This document shows, one piece after another, positions 8,502 to 18,396 of a stretch of 64,000 nucleotides of DNA. Below the pieces are notes generated by a model, which was not told the origin of the DNA, did no database searches, and saw nothing but the letters and a program-made list of their open reading frames with translations. Made by a program: the position numbers and the translations under genes. Source of the stretch: Streptomyces sp. WMMC940 (GTDB lineage Bacteria > Actinomycetota > Actinomycetes > Streptomycetales > Streptomycetaceae); contig NZ_JAPZBC010000001.1 in assembly GCF_027460265.1 (NCBI RefSeq), positions 5,002,001 through 5,066,000 on the forward strand, read 5' to 3'. The stretch's first letter is position 1; every line of letters starts with the position of its first letter.

Positions 8502-8905
8502 CTGGCCACACCGTCCTGGCGAGGCGGGCTGCTGAGGTGGTCCCCGATCCGCAGCACCAGGTCGCGCATCCGCTGGCCCATGAGCCCGGCGTCCACGCCC
8601 TCGTCGGCGAGCACGGCGAGGAAGGCTCCGGCGCCCGCGGCCATGAGATAGAAGAAGCCGCCGTCCATCTCGATCACGACGAGCCTCATCCGGCCCTCGC
8701 TGCGCGGGAGTTCCGAGCCCACCGCGGCGGCGAGCGACTGGAGCCCGGCGCACGCGGCGGCGAGCCGGTCCGCGGTGTCGGTGTCGGTGCCGTACTGGGC
8801 CATGCGCAGACCGTCGGCGGAGAGCACGACCACGTGCCTGGTCTGCGGCACGCCTTCCGCGAGGTCCTTGAGCATCCAGTCCATATTGGCCTGCTGCTGA
8901 ATCAT
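8498..8905 (-). CDS. cvnB: Conservon roadblock/LC7-domain protein CvnB
   Basis: A 135-aa roadblock/LC7 protein, the family that modulates MglA/Ras-type GTPases. It starts MIQQQANMDWMLKDLAEGVP, followed by the core strand-helix pattern (HVVVLSADGLRMAQYG; ADRLAAACAGLQSLA) and VVIEMDGGFFYLMAAG. The ATG at 8905 overlaps the cvnA stop (ATGA), so A and B are translationally coupled. A functional partnership with CvnD is expected from homology to other conservons. Confidence 0.9.
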   Translation of the reverse strand: MIQQQANMDWMLKDLAEGVPQTRHVVVLSADGLRMAQYGTDTDTADRLAAACAGLQSLAAAVGSELPRSEGRMRLVVIEMDGGFFYLMAAGAGAFLAVLADEGVDAGLMGQRMRDLVLRIGDHLSSPPRQDGVAR

Positions 8906-10416
8906 GGCTGCGTGTTCCCCTTGCTGGCGTCGGTGGGCTCCCCGGACAGACCGCTCTGGAAGGCGGCCAGCCACATTCCGGGCTGCACCTGCGGAGTGGG
9001 CTCCTGCTCCGGAGCCGCGTTCGGCGTGGACGACGCCGGCGTGGTGGGTGCGGCGGGCGCGACGGCGGGTGTCTTGCGGCGCCGCTGGGGCAGGCCGTTC
9101 GGGGCCCGCTCGACCACCACCGGGTCCGGCTCGGAGGCCACCGGACCGGTGGCGGGGCGCCGCGGGACGGGAACCTGGGTGGCCGAGGCCACCGGGGGGA
9201 CCGCGGCCGCCTGGGGCGCCGGCGCTGCCTGGACCGCCTCGGGCGGGAGCGTCGTCCGGGGGACGGACGCGGCCCCGATGCCGTGGGCGAGACCGGTCGC
9301 GGTCGCGGTCGTGGTGATCAGGTCCTGCGGTACGACGAGGACCGCGCGGACACCGCCGTACGCGGACGGCCGCAGCGACACCTGGAAGCCGTACGCCTGC
9401 GCCAGCCGCCCGACCACGGCGAGGCCGAGACGGGGTGTCTCGCCGAGGTCGTTGAGGTCGATGCCCTGCTGGGCCTGGCGCAACATCCGCTCCGCCCGCT
9501 TGCGGGCCTCCTCGCTCATGCTGACGCCGCCGTCCTCGATCTCGACGGCGATGCCCGACTGGACGTCGACGGCCGTCAGATGGACCTTGGTCTGCGGCGG
9601 GGAGTAGCGGGTCGCGTTGTCGAGGAGTTCGGCCAGCGCGTGGATGAGCGGCTCGACGGCCGGGCCGGTGACGGCCACCTCGGAGACGGAGTGCAGTTCG
9701 ACGCGCTGGTAGTCGATGATCCGCGACATGGCGCCGCGCATCACGCTGTACAGGGGCACGGCCCGGCTCCACTGGCGGCCGGGCCTGGTGCCGCCGAGCA
9801 CGGCGATGGAGTCGGCGAGGCGGCCGATCAGCGCGGTGCCGTGGTCGAGGCGGAGCAGATCGCCGAAGACGTCCGGGGACTTGCCGTGCCGGTCCTCCAT
9901 CTCCCGCAGCTCCTGGGCCTGCTGGTGGACGATGGCCTGCACCCGGCGTGCGATGTTCACGAAGGCGCGCTGCGCGGACTCGCGCAGGTCCTCCTCCGCG
10001 ACGACGGCGTCGACGACGGTGCGGACGACGGCCTGGTGGGCCTCCGGGGCGTTGAGCGAGGCGAGCACGTCCTCCGGGAACTCGCCCCTGCGGAGCCGTT
10101 CCACGACTTCCGGCAGCAGGGTGCCGGCGAGGTGCGCCGTCTGGGAGGCCTGGTGGGCCAGTACGGAGTCGCGCTCCGCGACGGCGCGCCGCAGCGAGTC
10201 GATCACCCTGCCGCGGCGGGCGGCCTCGGCGCCGACGGCGGCGACCAGGACGGCGGCGACGGCGCCGATGACCGCGACGGGGACACGGGCCGGAGCGGGG
10301 ACCAGCATCACCGTGACCACGGTGGCGACGACTGTCAGCGCGGCGGGCAGCAGCCACCCGAAAGCGGCCGCGGATCGCGGGCTTCCACTTCCGGGCGACG
10401 ATTCCTCACGGATCAT
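8902..10416 (-). CDS. cvnA: Conservon sensor-like membrane ATPase CvnA
   Basis: A 504-aa membrane histidine-kinase-like protein. Two hydrophobic segments at about 20-40 and 47-65 are followed by a helical dimer region (RLDHGTALIGRLAD) and an HATPase domain with N-box ELLDNATRYSPP, G1 box EIEDGG and G2 box LGLAVVGRLA. A Pro/Ala-rich tail of about 130 residues completes it. There is no long extracellular sensor domain, so it is the short type. ATG 10416 was chosen over GTG 10422 because AAGGG lies 5 nt upstream of the ATG and abuts the GTG. It heads the cvn operon. Confidence 0.9.
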   Translation of the reverse strand: MIREESSPGSGSPRSAAAFGWLLPAALTVVATVVTVMLVPAPARVPVAVIGAVAAVLVAAVGAEAARRGRVIDSLRRAVAERDSVLAHQASQTAHLAGTLLPEVVERLRRGEFPEDVLASLNAPEAHQAVVRTVVDAVVAEEDLRESAQRAFVNIARRVQAIVHQQAQELREMEDRHGKSPDVFGDLLRLDHGTALIGRLADSIAVLGGTRPGRQWSRAVPLYSVMRGAMSRIIDYQRVELHSVSEVAVTGPAVEPLIHALAELLDNATRYSPPQTKVHLTAVDVQSGIAVEIEDGGVSMSEEARKRAERMLRQAQQGIDLNDLGETPRLGLAVVGRLAQAYGFQVSLRPSAYGGVRAVLVVPQDLITTTATATGLAHGIGAASVPRTTLPPEAVQAAPAPQAAAVPPVASATQVPVPRRPATGPVASEPDPVVVERAPNGLPQRRRKTPAVAPAAPTTPASSTPNAAPEQEPTPQVQPGMWLAAFQSGLSGEPTDASKGNTQP

Positions 10417-10552
10417 CAGCACCCTTAAAAATCATCTGAACGGAAACGATCATATGGCGACGGTGAGGGAGCATAGTCGTTTCAGAGCACGGCTGTTGAC
10501 GCCGGGTCACACTTCGGACACAGCCTTGTTGGGGCTTGTCGGACATGCGCAA

Positions 10553-10585
10553 GGGCGCCCCGGACCCGATGGCTCCGGGGCGCCC
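10553..10585 (-). terminator. Hairpin terminator after pepN
   Basis: A perfect 12-bp stem (10553-10564 with 10574-10585) with a 9-nt loop. It separates the upstream aminopeptidase from the conservon that follows on the same strand. Confidence 0.75.
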
Positions 10586-10620
10586 TCCCATGCGCCGTAC
10601 GAGGCTCGCGGCCCCGCAGG

Positions 10621-13191
10621 TCAGGACGCTGCCGCGTCCGCAGCGCGGGCCTTCAGCGCCCGCTCGACACCCGCGCGGGACTCGAGGACGAGTCGCCGCA
10701 GCGCCGCGTTCGGAGCGGCTGAATCCAGCCATGCGTCCGTCGCCTCGAGCGTCTCCGCCGACACCTGGAGCGCCGGGTAGAGACCCACGGCGATCTGCTG
10801 GGCGACCTCATGGGAACGCGACTCCCACACTCCCTTGACCGCCGCGAAGTACTTCTCCGTGTACGGGGCGAGCAGCTCGCGCTGGTCGGTCTGGACGAAG
10901 CCGCCGATGACCGCCTCCTGCACCGCGTTCGGCAGCGTGCCGGACTCGACGACCGACTCCCAGGCCTCGGCCTTGGCCTCCGGCGTCGGACGGGCCGCCC
11001 GGGCCGTCGCCGCGTGCCGCTCACCGGCGGCCGTGCGGTCCCGCTCCAGCTCGGCCGCGATCTCCTCCTCGTCGTAGACCCCGGTGGCCGCCAGCCGCTC
11101 CAGGAACGCCCAGCGCAGCTCCGTGTCCACGGCCAGTCCCTCGATCGAGTCCCGGCCCTCCAGCAGGGCCTGCAGCAGGTCCAGCTGCTGCGGGGTGCGC
11201 GCGGTCGCCGCGAACGCCCGCGCCCACGCCAGCTGGTGGTCGCTGCCGGCCTCCGACGAGCGCAGGTGCGCCAGCGTGGCGTCCGTCCACTGCGTCAGCC
11301 CCGTCTCGCGCCACTCCGGCGCCGCGTACAGGTCCAGGGCGAGCTTCACCTGTCGGTGCAGCGACTGCACCACGCCGATGTCCGACTCCTTGCCGATGCC
11401 CGACAGCACCAGCGACAGGTAGTCGCGGGTCGGCAGCTCCCCGTCGCGGGTCATGTCCCACGCGGAGGCCCAGCACAGGGCCCTGGGCAGCGAGTCGGTG
11501 AAGTCGCCCAGATGCTCGGTGACGGTCCTGAGCGACTCCTCGTCGAGACGGACCTTGGCGTACGTGAGGTCGTCGTCGTTGAGCAGCACGACCGCCGGTC
11601 GGCGCTTGCCCACGAGCTCCCGCACCGCCGTGAACTCGCCGTCGACGTCCAGCTCCACGCGGTCCGTGCGCGCGAGCTTCCCGGCCTCGTCCAGGTCGTA
11701 GAAGCCGATCGCGATGCGGTGCGGGCGCAGCACGGGCTCGCCCTTCGCACCCGGCGGCAGCGCCGGGGCCTCCTGCTTGACCGCGAACGAGGTGATCGTC
11801 CCGGCCGCGTCGGTGTCGATCACCGGCCGCAGGACGTTGATCCCCGCGGTCTCCAGCCAGGCCCGGGACCAGGTCTTGAGATCGCGGCCGCTGGTCTCCT
11901 CCAGCGCCGACAGCAGATCCGTCAGCCGGGTGTTCCCGAAGGCGTGCCGCTTGAAGTACGCCTGTACGCCGCGGAAGAACTCGTCCATGCCGACGTAGGC
12001 GACGAGCTGCTTCAGCACCGAGGCGCCCTTGGCGTAGGTGATGCCGTCGAAGTTGACGAGCACGTCGTCCAGGTCGCTGATCTCGGCCATGATCGGGTGG
12101 GTGGACGGCAGCTGGTCCTGCCGGTACGCCCAGGTCTTCATCGAGTTGGCGAACGTCGTCCACGCCTGCGGCCACTTCGAGCCGGGCGCGTACGCCTGGC
12201 AGGCGATCGAGGTGTAGGTGGCGAACGACTCGTTCAGCCACAGGTCGTTCCACCACTCCATGGTGACCAGATCGCCGAACCACATGTGCGCCAGTTCGTG
12301 CAGGATGGTCTCGGCGCGCGTCTCGTACGCCGCGTCGGTCACCTTCGAGCGGAACACGTACTGGTCGCGGATGGTCACCGCGCCCGCGTTCTCCATCGCG
12401 CCCGCGTTGAACTCCGGCACGAAGAGCTGGTCGTACTTCGCGAACGGGTAGGCGTAGTCGAACTTCTCCTGGAACCAGTCGAAGCCCTGCCGGGTGACCT
12501 CGAAGACCGCGTCCGCGTCCAGGAACTCGGCGAGCGACGGACGGCAGTAGATGCCGAGCGGCACGCTCTGCCCGTCCTTCTCGTAGGAGCTGTGCACGGA
12601 GTGGTACGGACCGACGATCAGTGCGGTGATGTACGTGGAGATCCGCGGGGTCGGCTCGAAGTGCCAGACGTTGTCCTTGGGCTCCGGCGTCGGCGAGTTG
12701 GAGACCACGGTCCAGCCCTCGGGCGCCTTCACGGTGAACCGGAAGGTGGCCTTCAGATCCGGCTGCTCGAAGTTCGCGAACACCCGGCGGGCGTCCGGGA
12801 CCTCGAACTGGGTGTAGAGGTAGGTCTGCTGGTCCACCGGGTCGACGAACCGGTGAAGCCCCTCGCCCGTGTTGGTGTACGCGCAGTCCGCGACGACCGT
12901 CAGCTCGTTCGGGCCCTCGTGCAGATGACGCAGCGCGATCCGCGAGTCCCTGAAGACCGCGGCCACGTCCTGCGGGTGGCCGTTCAGCACGACCTCGTGC
13001 ACCGCGGGCGCCACCAGGTCGATGAAGGTCTCCGCGCCGTGCTCCGCGGAGTCGAAGCGCACGGTGGTCACGGACCGGTAGGTACCGCCCTCCTGCGCCC
13101 CGGTGAGATCGAGGTCGATCTCGTACGAGTCAACGGTGAGAAGGCGCGCCCGCGCCTGTGCCTCTTCGCGGGTCAGGTTTGTGCCAGGCAC
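10621..13191 (-). CDS. pepN: Aminopeptidase N (M1 zinc metallopeptidase)
   Basis: An 856-aa cytoplasmic M1 aminopeptidase that removes N-terminal residues from peptides. The exopeptidase motif GAMEN lies near 262 and the zinc site HELAHMWFGD plus downstream NESFA near 295-318. The C-terminal half is the long ERAP1-like helical domain. The length fits the actinobacterial PepN family. GTG 13191 has GAGGAG 8 nt upstream. A second gene of the same family lies 6.4 kb away on the same strand (19575-22166), and the two share even their first residues (VPGxNLxRxEA). Confidence 0.95.
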   Translation of the reverse strand: MPGTNLTREEAQARARLLTVDSYEIDLDLTGAQEGGTYRSVTTVRFDSAEHGAETFIDLVAPAVHEVVLNGHPQDVAAVFRDSRIALRHLHEGPNELTVVADCAYTNTGEGLHRFVDPVDQQTYLYTQFEVPDARRVFANFEQPDLKATFRFTVKAPEGWTVVSNSPTPEPKDNVWHFEPTPRISTYITALIVGPYHSVHSSYEKDGQSVPLGIYCRPSLAEFLDADAVFEVTRQGFDWFQEKFDYAYPFAKYDQLFVPEFNAGAMENAGAVTIRDQYVFRSKVTDAAYETRAETILHELAHMWFGDLVTMEWWNDLWLNESFATYTSIACQAYAPGSKWPQAWTTFANSMKTWAYRQDQLPSTHPIMAEISDLDDVLVNFDGITYAKGASVLKQLVAYVGMDEFFRGVQAYFKRHAFGNTRLTDLLSALEETSGRDLKTWSRAWLETAGINVLRPVIDTDAAGTITSFAVKQEAPALPPGAKGEPVLRPHRIAIGFYDLDEAGKLARTDRVELDVDGEFTAVRELVGKRRPAVVLLNDDDLTYAKVRLDEESLRTVTEHLGDFTDSLPRALCWASAWDMTRDGELPTRDYLSLVLSGIGKESDIGVVQSLHRQVKLALDLYAAPEWRETGLTQWTDATLAHLRSSEAGSDHQLAWARAFAATARTPQQLDLLQALLEGRDSIEGLAVDTELRWAFLERLAATGVYDEEEIAAELERDRTAAGERHAATARAARPTPEAKAEAWESVVESGTLPNAVQEAVIGGFVQTDQRELLAPYTEKYFAAVKGVWESRSHEVAQQIAVGLYPALQVSAETLEATDAWLDSAAPNAALRRLVLESRAGVERALKARAADAAAS

Positions 13192-13346
13192 CCGGTCATC
13201 TCCTCGCTTCTGCGTCCTCGGTATGTGACGTTTCGGCCCATCCTTCCACGGGCCCCCCGCGGCCCGCCCGTCCCCCGGTCGGACTCCCCCGCGGGGCCCT
13301 TCCGGTGCCCCTCCGCCGGACCACCGGGCCGGCCCCGCACGACGAC

Positions 13347-13385
13347 GGGGCGGGGTCCCGTGCGCTCGGCACGCGACCCCGCCCC
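13347..13385 (-). terminator. Hairpin terminator after asd
   Basis: A long, nearly perfect GC-rich stem starts at 13347 (GGGGCGGGGTC) and pairs with GACCCCGCCCC ending at 13385, with an inner CGTGC/GCACG extension. It lies directly after the asd stop. Confidence 0.75.
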
Positions 13386-13402
13386 GCGGTGCGGCGGGCG
13401 GA

Positions 13403-14614
<1,212 letters not shown>

Positions 14615-14622
14615 TCATTCCG

Positions 14623-17600
14623 TTACGGAACGACCTTCTCGATCACCACGCTGCCGGTGCCCGCGGCGGTGCCGCGCGCGTTCAGCAGCCGGACCTCGCC
14701 GAAGAACCGGCGGCCCTCCGGCGCGGGGCCGCCCACCAGCACCTCGGCGGAGACCTGCGCACTCGCGCCGTTGGCCAGCGAGACGCTCTTCGACCCGTCG
14801 ACCTTCACGGTGCCGAGTGCCGAGGAGAAGTACACGTCCTTGTAGTCGTACGTGGTGCCGCCGGGCGCCACCGCGTAGCCGTCGACGAGGATCGTGTACG
14901 TACCGGCGGCCGGGTTGGTCAGGGACACCGACTCCTCGGAGTCGCCGTCCGCGGACTGGCCGACGAGCCTGCCGTCCTTGAGGACCGCGAGGTCCAGGTC
15001 GGCGCCCTTGTCGGAGGTGTTCCCGATGACGACGTCCAGCCGCTCGACGCCCGCGCCGATCGTGACCGTGGACACCTGGCGCTCGTCCTGCGCGATGGCC
15101 GGCGTCGCCGTCTTCGCGGAGCCGAGCGAGCCGCCCTGCAGCTTGCCCTCCAGCGCGGCCGCGTCGTTGGTGACCGTCCAGTCGACCGTGGCGGGCGTGC
15201 CGACCGCGGCCTCCGGGAGGGTCTTCACCGCCGGGTCGAAGGTGGCGCCGAGCAGGGTGACGTCCAGCTTGTACGGGTTGTCCAGCGCCGGGGACGTACG
15301 GCGCGACTCGACCTCGATCTCCCAGACGCCCGGCTGCGGGTTCGCGTAGGAGCGCACGTCCGGGCGGCAGGTGTTGGCCGGGTTGTCGTAGTTCGCGTAG
15401 CAGACGGTGGACGCGGTGCTCTCGAAGGCCACGCCGTACGGGTGGACCGAGATGAACCGGGTCTGGCTGCCCGCGGCGAGACCGCCGAGCGCGACCTCCA
15501 GCGTCCTGGCGCCCTGCGGCACCGTGACGAAGTAGGACTTGGCGCTGTTGCGCTGCACCGACCCCTTGGCGGAGTAGGAGAAGCCGGGCTTCACCAGCTC
15601 GTTCGAGGCGACCACGGTGGTGAGGATCTGCTTGTCGACGCCTTCGGTGCGCTCGTCGTCCACTTCCAGGATGGCGCTGTGCACGCCGGTGGAAGCGGCC
15701 TTGGCCTGCACCTTGACGGTGACCGGCTTGTTCAGCGGCAGGTCCACCTCGTCGTCGCCGAGGATACGGAACGTGCCGTCGTTGTTACGGAAGTCGAGCT
15801 CGTGCTCGACCGGCCGGTTCGGGCCGCTCGTGCGCGTGATGGTGACGTCGTACGTCTTGCGCTGGCCGGGCTTCAGCCCGCCCTCGCGGTCGTAGATGCC
15901 GGCTCCGAAGCCCGCCTCCGGCTTCAGCAGGTGGTCGAGCGCGGTGTCGACCGGTGCCTTCACCGAGTACGCGTGGGCGGTGGCGCCGTCCCGGATGGAC
16001 TCCCAGGCCTCCTCGACGTCGATCAGGCCCGCGCCCTGCTCGTGCGCCTTCACTCCGGGGATGCGCTTGGCGGTGCTGGTCAGCGCGGTCCGCAGGGTGA
16101 GCGGGGAGAGCTTGATGTGGCGCTGCTTGGCGGCGGAGATGAGCAGCGCGCTCGCGCCCGCGGCCTGCGGCGAGGACATCGACGTGCCGTTCAGCATGCC
16201 GTAGCCCGCGGGCAGGCTGTAGCCGGCCTCGGCCACCGGAGCGCCCGCCTGCCAGGTCGGGATCGTGTTGACCGCCGAGCCGGGAGCGGAGATCGTCGGC
16301 GTGAAGCCGCCGTTCTCCGTCGGGCCGCGGGAGGAGAAGTTGAACATGCTGTACCGCTTCTTGACCTGCGAGCCGTAGTTGGCGGCCCAGGTGCTGCGGG
16401 AGATCGCCGCGCCGACCGAGACGACCTTGTTCGCCAGGCCCGGGTCGCCGATCGTGTTCACGCCGGGGCCCGAGTTGCCGGCCGAGATGACCAGTTGGAC
16501 GCCGTAGGTGTCGATCAGGCGGTTGTAGAGGAGGGCGCGCGCGTTGTCCGCGTCGTCGCCGCGGTCGCTGTCGTCGTAGTTCAGCGCGGGCAGACCGCCG
16601 ATGGACATGTTGACGATGTCCACGCCGCGGTTGACGACCAGGTCACGCATGCCCTCGAGCAGCGCGATGTTGGTGCAGCCGCCGCTCCAGGTGCAGGCAC
16701 GCGAGGAGACCAGCTTGGCGCCGGGCGCCGCACCGTTCATCCGGCCGCCGAAGAGGCCGTTGGCGGCGGCGATGCCGGCCACGTGGGTGCCGTGCGAGCC
16801 CTCGACGACGCCGATGTTGACGTAGTCGGCGAACTTCCCGGCCTCGAACTCGACGTCCTTGCGGATCTCCACCACGAACGGGATGCGCTCGGCGATCTCG
16901 GTGGCGGGGTCGTCGGTACCGAAGTACCCGACCTGGTGGCCGTTCCTGTACGGCTTCATCGCGACGTCGTTGGTGAAGTCGGAGTCGTCGTTCAGGTCGA
17001 CGCGGACGGTGCCGGCGGCGGCGTCGTACAGCACGCCCCACTTGTCGGTGGTGTCGCCGTCGCGGTTCAGGTCTCCGGCCATGTCGCCGCCGAGGGTGGC
17101 CCGCTCCTCGAAGACGCTGAACCGGTGCTCGCCGGCCGGTGCCTTCCAGCTGCGGTCGCCCACGGTGAACACGGGGCCGGTCACCCCGGTGTCCATCCGC
17201 CGCCAGGTGCCGTCGCCGTCCCTCGCCGGGTCGGTCGCGGTCACCCAGTCGACGATCTTGCGCTCGCCGGTGGTGGTCTTCTGCAGGGCCGGGTGGCCCA
17301 GGTCGATCCCGGAGTCGAGGATGCCGATGGTCACACCGCGGCCGTCGGCCCGCCGGTGGTCCTCGACGAACTCCACCGCGCCCGTCTCGTGGGACGGGTT
17401 GTACGGGTTCTTCGCGGGGGTCTTCCTGCCCGGCGCCGGGTACGTGGCCGACTTCGAGGCGGAAGCGGTACCCCTGGCGCCCGCGTCCGGCCTCGGATCG
17501 TCCAGCTTGATCTCGCGCTGGAGGTCCATGCCCTGGACCGTGGCGAGTTCTCCGGCCTTGCCGAGGGCGCTCTTCGCCCTGGCGGTGGGGAGCGTGACCC

Positions 17601-17949
17601 GGACGTAGCCGAGCTTGTCGTCCTTCTGGCCGACGACGGCGCCGGGAACGGCGTCCAGCTGGCCGGCGACCTGCTCGGTCCGGCCGGGAACGGTTGCGAC
17701 CATCACGGTGACGGTCTTCTGGCCCTTCGCCTCGGCTTCGGCGAGGAGTTGGGCGTCCGCCTGGCCGAGCTTGTCGGCGGGCGTCTCGGCGGTCTTGACC
17801 GGGCCGCCCGCCGGGTCGTCCACCGAGGTGGCGGCGAAGGCGGGGGCGGCGCCGGTGGCCACCAGCGCGGCCACGAGGCCTGCGGCGGCGGCTATCCGGG
17901 CCACGCGTCTTGGCCCGGATATGGAGCCCTGGGACTCGAGGGTTGTCAT
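14623..17949 (-). CDS. Large secreted S8 serine protease (about 1,100 aa)
   Basis: A 1,108-aa secreted subtilase. It has a signal peptide with cleavage near APAFA (about 39) and a propeptide-like region (KTVTVMVATVPG). The catalytic domain carries Asp in GILDSGIDLGH (about 210), His in GSHGTHVAG (about 386) and Ser in NGTSMSSPQ (about 590). A large insertion with an Asp-rich DLNRDGDTTD-type segment, possibly Ca-binding, separates Asp from His. The last 450 residues are beta-sandwich-like, with pre-peptidase-type repeats (ADLDLAVL, GTYTILVDGY). ATG 17949 has AGGG 6 nt upstream; an ATG two codons earlier is possible. Extracellular protein degradation is likely. Confidence 0.92.
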   Translation of the reverse strand: MTTLESQGSISGPRRVARIAAAAGLVAALVATGAAPAFAATSVDDPAGGPVKTAETPADKLGQADAQLLAEAEAKGQKTVTVMVATVPGRTEQVAGQLDAVPGAVVGQKDDKLGYVRVTLPTARAKSALGKAGELATVQGMDLQREIKLDDPRPDAGARGTASASKSATYPAPGRKTPAKNPYNPSHETGAVEFVEDHRRADGRGVTIGILDSGIDLGHPALQKTTTGERKIVDWVTATDPARDGDGTWRRMDTGVTGPVFTVGDRSWKAPAGEHRFSVFEERATLGGDMAGDLNRDGDTTDKWGVLYDAAAGTVRVDLNDDSDFTNDVAMKPYRNGHQVGYFGTDDPATEIAERIPFVVEIRKDVEFEAGKFADYVNIGVVEGSHGTHVAGIAAANGLFGGRMNGAAPGAKLVSSRACTWSGGCTNIALLEGMRDLVVNRGVDIVNMSIGGLPALNYDDSDRGDDADNARALLYNRLIDTYGVQLVISAGNSGPGVNTIGDPGLANKVVSVGAAISRSTWAANYGSQVKKRYSMFNFSSRGPTENGGFTPTISAPGSAVNTIPTWQAGAPVAEAGYSLPAGYGMLNGTSMSSPQAAGASALLISAAKQRHIKLSPLTLRTALTSTAKRIPGVKAHEQGAGLIDVEEAWESIRDGATAHAYSVKAPVDTALDHLLKPEAGFGAGIYDREGGLKPGQRKTYDVTITRTSGPNRPVEHELDFRNNDGTFRILGDDEVDLPLNKPVTVKVQAKAASTGVHSAILEVDDERTEGVDKQILTTVVASNELVKPGFSYSAKGSVQRNSAKSYFVTVPQGARTLEVALGGLAAGSQTRFISVHPYGVAFESTASTVCYANYDNPANTCRPDVRSYANPQPGVWEIEVESRRTSPALDNPYKLDVTLLGATFDPAVKTLPEAAVGTPATVDWTVTNDAAALEGKLQGGSLGSAKTATPAIAQDERQVSTVTIGAGVERLDVVIGNTSDKGADLDLAVLKDGRLVGQSADGDSEESVSLTNPAAGTYTILVDGYAVAPGGTTYDYKDVYFSSALGTVKVDGSKSVSLANGASAQVSAEVLVGGPAPEGRRFFGEVRLLNARGTAAGTGSVVIEKVVP

Positions 17950-18060
17950 CAGCATCCCTGTTATGTGAAAGAAGGGTCCGGAATGCGGTACCGGATGACC
18001 GCTCAGCCTTTCGCAAGTGACAGGGGTTTGTGGAGAGTTGACAGAGGCGGGATGCGGTGA

Positions 18061-18094
18061 TGGCGGACATCCGCCACTGGCGGAACATGCGCCA
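18061..18094. promoter_or_regulatory. Tandem inverted repeats, candidate operator
   Basis: Two adjacent palindromes share the arms TGGCG/CGCCA: TGGCGG-ACAT-CCGCCA at 18061-18076 and TGGCG-GAACATG-CGCCA at 18078-18094. Their centres are about 17-18 bp apart. They lie about 110 bp upstream of the large subtilase start, inside a 447-bp gap (17950-18396) that holds no gene. A 13-bp direct repeat (TCGGCCGTCGGAT at 18166 and 18185) also lies in this gap. Confidence 0.45.
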
Positions 18095-18313
18095 TGGGGG
18101 GCGAAGGGGTGGATAGCTCACCTATCCGCCCGTCAGGTCGTTCAATAATGGACGGTTTTTCCGTATCGGCCGTCGGATCCCGCGTCGGCCGTCGGATTCG
18201 GCGCCGATGTGTCCAGGGCGCGGGGCAGGGCCTGCGGCGCCCGGTGCGTGCGATCGCAAGGCGGAGGATCATCCTCGTACCGGACGTACCTGGATGACCC
18301 CCGCAACGCCGCG

Positions 18314-18352
18314 TGGGGGCACCTCCCTTGCCCGAAGGACTACGGGGAGTGC
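18314..18352. repeat. Dispersed imperfect-palindrome repeat, copy 1
   Basis: The element begins TGGGGGCACCTCCC and ends GGGGAGTGC, with a variable middle. A second copy in opposite orientation lies at 22978-23010. Short intergenic elements with GGCACCTCCC and GGGGAGTGCC ends are common in Streptomyces genomes (from memory). Here it lies downstream of the AbiEi-like gene and may serve as its terminator. Confidence 0.5.
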
Positions 18353-18396
18353 GTGCCAGGCGTCGCGGGCCAGGAGGGACTTGCGCAACACTCCCT

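Noticed and set aside
15442..18060. Long open frames on the strand opposite real genes (for example 15442-18060, 10810-13413, 57390-60395)
   Set aside because: These mirror the codon bias of the high-GC genes on the other strand and have no motifs or ribosome sites.
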